From: Cedecea neteri NBRC 105707 = ATCC 33855
GTDB taxonomy: Bacteria; Pseudomonadota; Gammaproteobacteria; Enterobacterales; Enterobacteriaceae
Direction: 5' to 3'
Assembly (NCBI RefSeq): GCF_001571265.1
Contig: NZ_BCTL01000016.1
Span: 81,493-145,492, forward strand
DNA length: 64,000 nt
Shown here: positions 1 to 7,723 of the stretch, one piece after another
Numbering within the stretch: position 1 is the first letter of the stretch
Layout: each line of letters opens with the position of its first letter
Program-made: the position numbers and the translations under genes
Notes under the pieces: model-generated
Told to the model about the DNA's origin: nothing
Seen by the model: only the letters and a program-made list of their open reading frames with translations
Databases searched by the model: none

Positions 1-333
1 ATGAGTTTTCCCCTGATTTATGCACATCCGTTAGCCTGTGACTAACTCTGTGGATAAATACTATATATAGGGGGTGGGTGACAAAATGGTCACTAGATGG
101 TGAGTATTCTAGTAAGGAATCCGTTCAGTACAAGTATTGATTTCATCAATAAAATGAGGTTCCCCAGGGCGCTTTTTTCGTAAGTCCACGTCACGTAAGG
201 CTTGAGGGAATTGTCAATGGGATGCAAAAAAAATGAAAATTTTGATCGGGTGCTGATTTCTTAAACTTCATCGATAATTGCGCAACCGTTCTGGCGCAAT
301 TATCGATAATCAATCCTTATACGATATGCCGAT
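1..333 (-). promoter_or_regulatory. Control region of an off-window leftward gene (probably nrdA)
   Basis: No gene of useful length lies here. A perfect DnaA box (TTATCCACA on the minus strand, 49-57) and a second DnaA-like site (TTATGCACA, 18-26) are present. Two partly palindromic elements, centred near 66 (TACTATATATAG, about 59-70) and 97 (TCACTAGATGGTGA, 90-103), are about 31 bp apart, which is the spacing of paired NrdR boxes. Together with the neighbouring ubiG and gyrA, this matches the nrdAB regulatory region of E. coli, where DnaA and NrdR both act. The nrdA gene itself is outside the window, so the assignment is inferred. A long inverted repeat at 270-307 is listed separately. Confidence 0.6.
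270..307. repeat. 14-bp perfect inverted repeat downstream of ubiG
   Basis: ATCGATAATTGCGC at 270-283 and its exact reverse complement at 294-307 enclose a 10-nt loop. It lies 27 bp past the ubiG stop. No T-run follows on either strand, so it is not a textbook terminator. It could stabilise the ubiG mRNA 3' end or bind a protein. Confidence 0.6.
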
Positions 334-1053
334 TTATGCTTCAGTATGCAGCATATAATTAACATCTACCCCAGGACCCAGCTTGAATGAGTCAGTGATT
401 GGGTTGAAATGTAATCCGGTCATATGGCGCTCGCGCAGCGGGGTTTCATCCACCCAGCGTAAAAGCTCGGCGGGCTTGATGAACTTTTTAACATCGTGCG
501 TGCCTTTTGGCACCATGCGCATCACATACTCAGCGCCGACGACGGCCATCAGCCAGGCTTTACCGTTGCGGTTGATGGTAGAGAAGAAAACGTGGCCGCC
601 GGGTTTCACCAGGCGAGCGCAGGCGTGAACGACCGACTGCGGGTCGGGGACGTGCTCCAGCATTTCCATACACGTCACCACGTCGTACTGCCCGGCGTGT
701 TTGCTCGCGTGTTCTTCGACCGTTTCCTGGACATAATTAACCTTAACGCCGCTTTCCAGCGCGTGCAGACGGGCAACCTGCAATGGTTCAAAGCCCATGT
801 CCAGGCCGGTGACGTTGGCCCCTTCACGCGCCATGCTCTCCGCAAGAATGCCGCCGCCGCAGCCAACATCGAGCACGGTTTTGCCGAACAGCCCGCCGGC
901 GCGCTGGTTGATATAGCCTAAACGCAGCGGGTTGATGCGGTGCAGTGGCTTAAATTCACCTTCCAGATCCCACCAGCGGGAAGCGACAGCTTCAAATTTG
1001 GCGATTTCCTCGTGGTCGACGTTCTGCGTAACCGGTTGGTTTTCAGCATTCAT
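334..1053 (-). CDS. ubiG: UbiG, ubiquinone biosynthesis O-methyltransferase
   Basis: A 239-residue S-adenosylmethionine-dependent methyltransferase that carries out both O-methylation steps of ubiquinone synthesis at the inner membrane. The SAM-binding motif I, LDVGCGGG, is at residues 61-68, and the acidic motif II lies in the GLDMG segment. Length and N-terminus (MNAEN, then [19 protein letters not shown]) match E. coli UbiG closely. It is divergent from gyrA, as in E. coli. An AAGGAG lies 11 nt before the ATG. The family assignment is very secure. Confidence 0.98.
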   Translation of the reverse strand: MNAENQPVTQNVDHEEIAKFEAVASRWWDLEGEFKPLHRINPLRLGYINQRAGGLFGKTVLDVGCGGGILAESMAREGANVTGLDMGFEPLQVARLHALESGVKVNYVQETVEEHASKHAGQYDVVTCMEMLEHVPDPQSVVHACARLVKPGGHVFFSTINRNGKAWLMAVVGAEYVMRMVPKGTHDVKKFIKPAELLRWVDETPLRERHMTGLHFNPITDSFKLGPGVDVNYMLHTEA

Positions 1054-1131
1054 TACAGCGGTGACTCCTTGCAGATGTTAAGGCTGGCAGTATATCAGGC
1101 TAACGGCGTGAATAAAGCGCCGACAATTGCG

Positions 1132-1200
1132 TTGAGGTTTCCCCACACAGGGCCGGATGTGTTATAATTTGCGACCTTTGAATCCGGGAAAACAGTAGAG
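1132..1200 (+). promoter_or_regulatory. gyrA promoter
   Basis: A perfect TATAAT -10 hexamer is at 1163-1168, with no good -35 at 17 bp (the stretch near 1140 is TTCCCC-like). A strong -10 with a poor -35 is the known form of the gyrA promoter, which is activated by DNA relaxation. The ribosome site is the weak GAGGG at 1199-1203, as in E. coli. Confidence 0.7.
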
Positions 1201-1213
1201 GGATAGCGGTTAC

Positions 1214-3850
1214 ATGAGCGACCTTGCCAGAGAAATTACGCCGGTCAACATTGAGGAAGAGCTAAAGAGCTCGTATCTGGATTATGCGATGTCGGTTATT
1301 GTCGGCCGCGCACTGCCAGATGTCCGCGATGGACTTAAGCCGGTACACCGTCGCGTGCTTTACGCGATGAACGTATTGGGCAATGACTGGAACAAAGCAT
1401 ACAAAAAATCCGCCCGTGTTGTTGGTGACGTTATCGGTAAATATCACCCTCATGGTGATACCGCGGTTTATGACACCATCGTCCGTATGGCACAGCCATT
1501 TTCCCTGCGTTACATGCTGGTCGACGGCCAGGGTAACTTCGGTTCCGTAGACGGCGACTCCGCCGCAGCGATGCGTTATACGGAAATCCGTATGTCGAAA
1601 ATCGCCCACGAGCTGATGGCAGACCTGGAAAAAGAGACGGTTGATTTCGTCGATAACTACGACGGCACCGAAAAAATTCCGGACGTCATGCCAACCAAAA
1701 TTCCTAACCTGCTGGTAAACGGTTCATCCGGTATCGCAGTCGGGATGGCGACTAACATTCCGCCGCACAACATTACCGAAGTCATCAACGGCTGCCTCGC
1801 GTATATCGAAGACGAGAACATAAGCGTTGAAGGCCTGATGGAGCACATCCCTGGTCCTGATTTCCCGACTGCCGCTATCATTAACGGCCGTCGCGGTATT
1901 GAAGAAGCGTATCGTACCGGTCGCGGTAAAATTTATATTCGCGCCCGTGCTGAAGTAGAAGCGGACGCGAAAACTGGCCGCGAAACCATCATCGTTCACG
2001 AAATTCCTTATCAGGTGAACAAAGCTCGCTTGATCGAGAAAATCGCCGAGCTGGTGAAAGACAAACGCGTGGAAGGCATCAGCGCCCTGCGCGATGAATC
2101 TGACAAAGACGGTATGCGTATTGTTATTGAGATTAAGCGCGACGCCGTTGGCGAAGTGGTGCTCAATAATCTTTACTCGCAGACTCAGCTGCAGGTTTCC
2201 TTCGGTATCAACATGGTGGCACTGCACCATGGTCAGCCGAAGATCATGAACCTGAAAGATATCCTGTCTGCGTTCGTGCGCCACCGCCGTGAAGTGGTGA
2301 CCCGCCGTACTATCTTTGAGCTGCGCAAAGCTCGCGATCGCGCCCATATCCTCGAAGGTTTGGCGATCGCGTTGGCGAACATCGACCCGATCATTGAGTT
2401 GATTCGTCACTCGCCAAATGCCGCAGAGGCAAAAGCTGGCCTGATTGCCCGTTCGTGGGATCTGGGTAACGTTGCTGCGATGCTGGAACGTGCCGGTGAC
2501 GACGCCGCGCGTCCTGAGTGGCTGGAGCCCGAGTTTGGTATCCGCGACGGCCAATACTTCCTCACCGAGCAGCAGGCTCAGGCGATTCTGGATCTGCGTC
2601 TGCAGAAACTGACCGGCCTTGAGCACGAAAAACTGCTCGACGAGTATAAAGAGCTGCTGGAGCAGATCGCAGAACTGCTGCATATCCTGGGCAGCGCAGA
2701 GCGTCTGATGGAAGTTATCCGTGAAGAACTCGAAGCAATGCGCGATCAGTTCGGCGACAACCGCCGCACCGAAATCACCGCTAACACCGCGGATATCAAC
2801 ATTGAAGACCTGATCAACCAGGAAGACGTGGTGGTCACCCTGTCTCACCAGGGCTATGTGAAGTATCAGCCGCTGACCGATTATGAAGCGCAGCGCCGTG
2901 GTGGCAAAGGCAAGTCAGCCGCCCGCATTAAAGAAGAAGACTTTATTGACCGCCTGCTGGTGGCTAACACCCACGACACGATCCTGCTGTTCTCCAGCCG
3001 TGGTCGCCTGTACTGGATGAAGGTTTATCAGTTGCCGGAAGCGAGCCGTGGCGCACGTGGCCGCCCAATTGTGAACCTGCTGCCGCTGGAGCAGGACGAG
3101 CGCATTACCGCGATTCTGCCGGTGCGCGAGTACGCAGAAGGCATCAACGTGTTCATGGCGACCGCAAGCGGCACCGTGAAGAAAACCGCGCTGACCGACT
3201 TCAGCCGCCCACGTTCTGCGGGCATTATCGCCGTTAACCTCAACGAGGGTGATGAGCTGATTGGCGTTGATTTAACCAACGGCAGCGATGAAGCCATGCT
3301 GTTCTCGGCCGCGGGTAAAGTGGTGCGCTTCAAAGAAGACGCGGTTCGTACTATGGGCCGTACCGCAACGGGCGTTCGCGGGATCAAGCTTGCCGGCGAT
3401 GATAAAGTCGTTTCTCTGATCATCCCACGCGGTGAAGGTGCGATTCTGACCGTGACCCAGAATGGCTACGGTAAACGTACCGCTGCGGCAGAATACCCGA
3501 CCAAGTCTCGTGCAACGCAGGGCGTTATCTCCATTAAAGTGACCGAGCGCAACGGCAGCGTCGTTGGGGCCGTGCAGGTGGAAGATACCGACCAGATCAT
3601 GATGATTACCGATGCTGGCACGCTGGTGCGTACCCGCGTGTCTGAAGTCAGCGTGGTCGGGCGTAACACCCAGGGCGTAATCCTCATCCGTACTGCGGAA
3701 GACGAAAACGTTGTGGGTCTGCAGCGCGTCGCTGAGCCTGTGGATGACGAAGAGCTGGACAGTATCGACGGTAGCGTTGCGGAAGGGGACGATGATATCG
3801 CGCCTGAAGCGGATACCGATGATGATGTTGCTGACGAAGCGGACGAATAA
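1214..3850 (+). CDS. gyrA: DNA gyrase subunit A
   Basis: An 878-residue subunit of the A2B2 gyrase that introduces negative supercoils into DNA and is the target of quinolones. The catalytic Tyr is residue 122 in the RYTEIRMS segment. The quinolone-determining loop reads GDTAVYD at 81-87: Thr83 instead of the Ser of E. coli, with Asp87 retained. The C-terminal half holds the beta-pinwheel repeats, including the GyrA box QRRGGKG, and ends in a strongly acidic tail (about residues 840-878, rich in Asp and Glu). It is complete and ends at a hairpin at 3870-3893. Confidence 0.99.
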   Translation: MSDLAREITPVNIEEELKSSYLDYAMSVIVGRALPDVRDGLKPVHRRVLYAMNVLGNDWNKAYKKSARVVGDVIGKYHPHGDTAVYDTIVRMAQPFSLRYMLVDGQGNFGSVDGDSAAAMRYTEIRMSKIAHELMADLEKETVDFVDNYDGTEKIPDVMPTKIPNLLVNGSSGIAVGMATNIPPHNITEVINGCLAYIEDENISVEGLMEHIPGPDFPTAAIINGRRGIEEAYRTGRGKIYIRARAEVEADAKTGRETIIVHEIPYQVNKARLIEKIAELVKDKRVEGISALRDESDKDGMRIVIEIKRDAVGEVVLNNLYSQTQLQVSFGINMVALHHGQPKIMNLKDILSAFVRHRREVVTRRTIFELRKARDRAHILEGLAIALANIDPIIELIRHSPNAAEAKAGLIARSWDLGNVAAMLERAGDDAARPEWLEPEFGIRDGQYFLTEQQAQAILDLRLQKLTGLEHEKLLDEYKELLEQIAELLHILGSAERLMEVIREELEAMRDQFGDNRRTEITANTADINIEDLINQEDVVVTLSHQGYVKYQPLTDYEAQRRGGKGKSAARIKEEDFIDRLLVANTHDTILLFSSRGRLYWMKVYQLPEASRGARGRPIVNLLPLEQDERITAILPVREYAEGINVFMATASGTVKKTALTDFSRPRSAGIIAVNLNEGDELIGVDLTNGSDEAMLFSAAGKVVRFKEDAVRTMGRTATGVRGIKLAGDDKVVSLIIPRGEGAILTVTQNGYGKRTAAAEYPTKSRATQGVISIKVTERNGSVVGAVQVEDTDQIMMITDAGTLVRTRVSEVSVVGRNTQGVILIRTAEDENVVGLQRVAEPVDDEELDSIDGSVAEGDDDIAPEADTDDDVADEADE

Positions 3851-3869
3851 TCCAGAATAGTCTGTAAAT

Positions 3870-3893
3870 AAAGGGTCGCTTTGGCGGCCCTTT
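3870..3893 (+). terminator. gyrA terminator hairpin
   Basis: A 10-bp stem (AAAGGGTCGC paired with GCGGCCCTTT, one T-G wobble) has a TTTG loop and starts 20 bp after the gyrA stop. The trailing T-run is only the TTT of the stem, so termination may be partial. Confidence 0.65.
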
Positions 3894-3902
3894 AACGTTC
3901 TG

Positions 3903-3971
3903 ACAGTAAAGGAATAAGCGTGGTTATTCCTTTACTGTGGTTATCTGAAGGAAATCAATGAATTGATTTCC
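3903..3971. repeat. Two tandem inverted repeats between gyrA and rcsC
   Basis: The first is a 15-bp perfect stem: ACAGTAAAGGAATAA at 3903-3917 pairs with 3924-3938, 6-nt loop. The second is a palindrome, GGAAATCAAT at 3950-3959 against ATTGATTTCC at 3962-3971. Neither is followed by a T-run. They fill most of the gyrA-rcsC spacer and do not resemble REP or ERIC consensus sequences as I remember them. Confidence 0.55.
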
Positions 3972-4034
3972 CTGGTTTATTTGCAAATGCTCTCTGGAAG
4001 AACGATGCTTATCTAAGCTCAGTTCTGTATCTGG

Positions 4035-4058
4035 AAGGCCGCTTTTGCGGCCTTTTTT
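4035..4058 (+). terminator. Rho-independent terminator upstream of rcsC
   Basis: AAGGCCGC and GCGGCCTT form an 8-bp GC-rich stem around TTTT, followed by further Ts to 4058. It lies 80 bp before the rcsC start and would insulate rcsC from gyrA read-through. It overlaps any ATG-started rcsC reading frame beginning at 4045, which argues against that start. Confidence 0.8.
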
Positions 4059-4137
4059 GTTTGCCGTTGCGGGACAAGGGTTTTGCGGCTACCTTAAGCG
4101 CATCTCCGTTCACTCGTCGCGTACTTTCAGGCCCAAT

Positions 4138-6993
4138 TTGAAATACTTCGTCTCTTTTCGCAGCACCCTTAAAATTTCGCGCTACCTGTTCAGGGCGCTG
4201 GCGCTGCTGCTCTGGCTGCTTATCGCGCTGTTTTCCGTGTTTTACATCGTCAACGCGCTGCACGATAAAGAGTCGGAGATTCGCCAGGAATTTAACATCA
4301 GCTTTGACCAGGCCCAGCGCTACATCCAGCGCACTTCGGACGTAGTGAAAGAGCTGAAGTACATTGCTGAAAATCGCCTCACCGCGCCCAATGGCGTGCT
4401 TCCCCCTCTTGACCAAAGCGCGGATAAAACCGATGCGCCCACGTTTATGCCGCTGTTCCCGGACTCTGACTGTTCGGCGGTGAGCGTTACCTGGCGAAGC
4501 TCGCTGCAGTCGCTGTCCTGGTTCCTGCGCTATTGGCGCGATAATTTCTCCGCTGCTTACGATCTGAACCGGGTGTTCCTGATTGGCGGTGATAATCTTT
4601 GCATGGCAGATTTTGGGCTGCGTGATATGCCGCTGGAGCGGGAAAATGCGCTAAAAACGCTGCATGAACGCATCATGAAGTACCGCACCGCGCCGCAGGA
4701 TGAACGAGCTAACAGCATTTACTGGATTGGGCAGGGGCCGCGCCCTGGCATTGGTTACTTCTATACGCTGACGCCGGTCTATCTGGCGAACCGTCTTCAG
4801 GCACTGCTGGGGATTGAGCAAACGGTACGTATGGAGAACTTCCTGACGCCGGGCACGCTGCCTATTGGCGTCACGATTCTGGATGAAAACGGGCACCCGC
4901 TGATTTCGCTGACCGGCCCGGAATCGCGCATTGAGCCGGAAAGCCGCTGGATTCAGGATCGCGCCTGGTTTGGCTACACTTCGGGCTTTAAAGCGCTGGT
5001 ATTGAAGAAAAATCTGCCGCCGTCCTCGCTAAGCGTGATTTACTCTGTGCCTGTCGATCTGGTGCTGGAAAGCATCAGGATGCTGATCCTCAATGCGGTG
5101 CTACTCAACGTGCTGGTGGGCATTGTGCTGTTTACCCTTGCGCGCATGTATGAGCGCAGGATCTTTATTCCGGCTGAAAGCGATGCTCAGCGGCTGGAGG
5201 AGCACGAGCAGTTCAACCGGAAGATTGTCGCGTCTGCGCCTGTTGGCATTTGTATTCTGCGCACGCAGGACGGTACCAATATTCTGAGTAACGAACTGGC
5301 GCACAATTACCTCAATATGCTGACGCATGAGGACAGGCAGCGGCTAACGCAGATTATCTGTGGTCAACAGGTCAATTTTGTCGATGTGATGACCAGTAAT
5401 CACACCAATCTGCAGATTAGCTTCGTGCATTCGCGCTACCGTAATGAAAACGTGGCGATTTGCGTGCTGGTTGACGTTAGCGCCCGCGTGAAGATGGAAG
5501 AATCTTTGCAGGAGATGGCTCAGGCCTCGGAGCAGGCGAGCCAGTCGAAATCCATGTTCCTCGCCACCGTCAGTCACGAACTGCGTACGCCGCTGTACGG
5601 TATTATCGGTAACCTGGATCTCCTGCAGACCAAAGAGCTGCCTAAGGGCGTGGACAGGCTGGTCACGGCGATGAATAACTCGTCCAGCCTGTTGCTGAAA
5701 ATCATCAGCGATATTCTCGACTTCTCGAAAATCGAATCAGAGCAGCTGAAAATTGAGCCACGTGAGTTTTCACCGCGTGAGGTGATGAGCCACATCACCG
5801 CCAACTATTTGCCGCTGGTGGTTCGCAAGCAGCTGGGGCTGTACTGCTTTATCGATGACGATGTGCCGCTCACCCTGCAGGGCGATCCCATGCGGTTGCA
5901 GCAGGTTATCTCCAACCTGCTGAGTAATGCGATTAAGTTCACCGATATTGGCTGTATTATCCTGCATGTTTCGATCAGTGGGGATTACCTGAGCTTCCGG
6001 GTTCGCGATACCGGGGTGGGGATCCCGACCAAAGAAGTCACCCGGCTGTTCGATCCGTTCTTCCAGGTTGGCACCGGCGTGCAGCGCAATTTCCAGGGAA
6101 CCGGGCTGGGGCTGGCGATTTGCGAAAAGCTTATCAGCATGATGGACGGCGATATTTCGGTGGATACCGAATCGGGAATGGGCAGTCAGTTCACGGTTCG
6201 CATCCCGCTGTATAAAGCGCAGTTTGCACCGAAGAATAATGTCGAAGGGCTGGCGGAAAAGCGCTGCTGGCTGGCTGTTCGCAATGACTACCTCAGCAGT
6301 TACCTGGAATCCCTGCTGATTAAAAATGGGCTACAGGCGCAATCATGGTCGGGTGAAATGCCGGGAAGCGACGATATTCTGATTACCGATGATAATCTGG
6401 CGACGCCTTGGGGCGGTCGGGCGGCGATTGTTTTCTGCCGCCGTCATATTGGTATTCCCGTAGAATTCGAACCTGGCTGCTGGGTACACAGCGTCGCGGC
6501 ACCGCACGAACTGCTGCCGCTGTTGGGGCGGATTTACAGCATTACCGTGGATGTGCCAGGCAGTTCACCGGCACTGGCGGCGGCGAGTGAGATAAGCGAG
6601 CAGAACGATGACATGATGATTCTGGTGGTGGATGACCATCCGATCAACCGTCGTTTGCTGGCCGATCAGCTTGGCTCGCTCGGGTATCAGTGCAAAACGG
6701 CGAATGACGGGATTGATGCGTTGAACGTGCTCAGCAAAAATCATATTGATATCGTACTCAGCGACGTCAACATGCCGAACATGGACGGATATCGTCTGAC
6801 GCAGCGTATTCGCCAGCTGGGGCTGACGCTGCCGGTCATTGGCGTGACGGCAAACGCGCTGGCGGAAGAGAAGCAGCGCTGTCTGGAATCCGGTATGGAC
6901 AGCTGTTTATCTAAACCGGTAACGCTTGATGTGATTAAACAGACGCTGGCGGTTTATGCTGCCCGAGTGCGAAGTACACGCGATGCCTCGTAA
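4138..6993 (+). CDS. rcsC: RcsC, hybrid sensor histidine kinase of the Rcs phosphorelay
   Basis: An inner-membrane sensor kinase that autophosphorylates and passes phosphate through RcsD to RcsB in response to outer-membrane and peptidoglycan damage. The order is: TM1 (about 20-41), periplasmic sensor, TM2 (about 313-335), linker, HisKA with phospho-His480 (SHELRTP), HATPase (NLLSNAIKF; DTGVGIP; GTGLGLAI), a degenerate ABL-like domain and a receiver with phospho-Asp876 (SDVNMPNMDG). I chose the TTG at 4138 (951 aa): it aligns with the E. coli N-terminus (KYxxSFRxTLK) and puts His and Asp one residue from E. coli 479/875. The open frame extends to an ATG at 4045 but would then overlap a terminator. 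Confidence 0.95.
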   Translation: MKYFVSFRSTLKISRYLFRALALLLWLLIALFSVFYIVNALHDKESEIRQEFNISFDQAQRYIQRTSDVVKELKYIAENRLTAPNGVLPPLDQSADKTDAPTFMPLFPDSDCSAVSVTWRSSLQSLSWFLRYWRDNFSAAYDLNRVFLIGGDNLCMADFGLRDMPLERENALKTLHERIMKYRTAPQDERANSIYWIGQGPRPGIGYFYTLTPVYLANRLQALLGIEQTVRMENFLTPGTLPIGVTILDENGHPLISLTGPESRIEPESRWIQDRAWFGYTSGFKALVLKKNLPPSSLSVIYSVPVDLVLESIRMLILNAVLLNVLVGIVLFTLARMYERRIFIPAESDAQRLEEHEQFNRKIVASAPVGICILRTQDGTNILSNELAHNYLNMLTHEDRQRLTQIICGQQVNFVDVMTSNHTNLQISFVHSRYRNENVAICVLVDVSARVKMEESLQEMAQASEQASQSKSMFLATVSHELRTPLYGIIGNLDLLQTKELPKGVDRLVTAMNNSSSLLLKIISDILDFSKIESEQLKIEPREFSPREVMSHITANYLPLVVRKQLGLYCFIDDDVPLTLQGDPMRLQQVISNLLSNAIKFTDIGCIILHVSISGDYLSFRVRDTGVGIPTKEVTRLFDPFFQVGTGVQRNFQGTGLGLAICEKLISMMDGDISVDTESGMGSQFTVRIPLYKAQFAPKNNVEGLAEKRCWLAVRNDYLSSYLESLLIKNGLQAQSWSGEMPGSDDILITDDNLATPWGGRAAIVFCRRHIGIPVEFEPGCWVHSVAAPHELLPLLGRIYSITVDVPGSSPALAAASEISEQNDDMMILVVDDHPINRRLLADQLGSLGYQCKTANDGIDALNVLSKNHIDIVLSDVNMPNMDGYRLTQRIRQLGLTLPVIGVTANALAEEKQRCLESGMDSCLSKPVTLDVIKQTLAVYAARVRSTRDAS

Positions 6994-7004
6994 ATTAAGC
7001 TCAT

Positions 7005-7040
7005 AAAAAAGCCCCGCAGTAAAATGCGGGGCTTTTTTTT
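7005..7040. terminator. Bidirectional terminator between rcsC and rcsB
   Basis: A 14-bp stem (AAAAAAGCCCCGCA at 7005-7018 with 7025-7038) has a GTAAAA loop and T-tracts on both strands. It serves the convergent rcsC (+) and rcsDB (-) transcripts. Confidence 0.9.
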
Positions 7041-7056
7041 CAGCGTGTTGCAGAGA

Positions 7057-7707
7057 TTACTCTTTGTCCGCCGGCGTCAGGCTCACGGAGGAAAGGTAAT
7101 TCAGCAGGGCAATATCGTTTTCCACACCCAGTTTCATCATGGCTGATTTCTTCTGGCTGCTGATTGTTTTGATGCTGCGGTTCAGCTTGCGGGCGATCTC
7201 GGTCACCAGGAAACCTTCTGCAAACAGGCGGAGGACTTCACTTTCCTTCGGCGACAGGCGCTTATCGCCATAGCCACCTGCGCTGATTTTTTCCAGCAGG
7301 CGGGAAACGCTCTCAGGGGTGAATTTCTTGCCTTTCTGCAACGCGGCGAGGGCTTTAGGCAGATCGGTCGGCGCACCCTGTTTCAGTACAATCCCTTCAA
7401 TATCCAGATCCAATACCGCGCTAAGGATAGCCGGGTTGTTGTTCATGGTCAGCACGATGATCGACAGGTCCGGGAAGTGACGCTTGATGTATTTAATCAG
7501 CGTGATGCCATCACCGTATTTGTCGCCTGGCATGGACAGATCGGTTATCAGAACGTTGGCTTCAAGCTTTGGTAAGTTATTGATAAGTGCCGTGGAGTCT
7601 TCGAATTCACCGACAACATTCACCCATTCGATCTGCTCAAGAGATTTGCGAATGCCGAACAGAACAATTGGATGGTCGTCAGCAATAATTACGTTCATGT
7701 TGTTCAT
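7057..7707 (-). CDS. rcsB: RcsB, response regulator of the Rcs phosphorelay
   Basis: A 216-residue NarL/FixJ-family response regulator. The receiver domain has phospho-acceptor Asp56 (ITDLSMPGD) and the acidic pair D10-D11. The C-terminal LuxR-type helix-turn-helix includes LSPKESEVLRLFAEG and IARKLNRSIKTISSQK. It controls capsule, motility, ftsZ and other envelope genes, alone or with RcsA. The ATG at 7707 (MNNMNVIIADDHP) gives exactly the E. coli length; the open frame runs 37 codons further up into rcsD. It lies 16 bp after the rcsD stop and is probably cotranscribed with it. Confidence 0.98.
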   Translation of the reverse strand: MNNMNVIIADDHPIVLFGIRKSLEQIEWVNVVGEFEDSTALINNLPKLEANVLITDLSMPGDKYGDGITLIKYIKRHFPDLSIIVLTMNNNPAILSAVLDLDIEGIVLKQGAPTDLPKALAALQKGKKFTPESVSRLLEKISAGGYGDKRLSPKESEVLRLFAEGFLVTEIARKLNRSIKTISSQKKSAMMKLGVENDIALLNYLSSVSLTPADKE

Positions 7708-7723
7708 GTAATAGGCTACCTTG

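Noticed and set aside
1724..2848. 374-codon open frame antisense to gyrA
   Set aside because: It mirrors the codon pattern of gyrA, has no ribosome site and its translation looks like no known family; a shadow frame.
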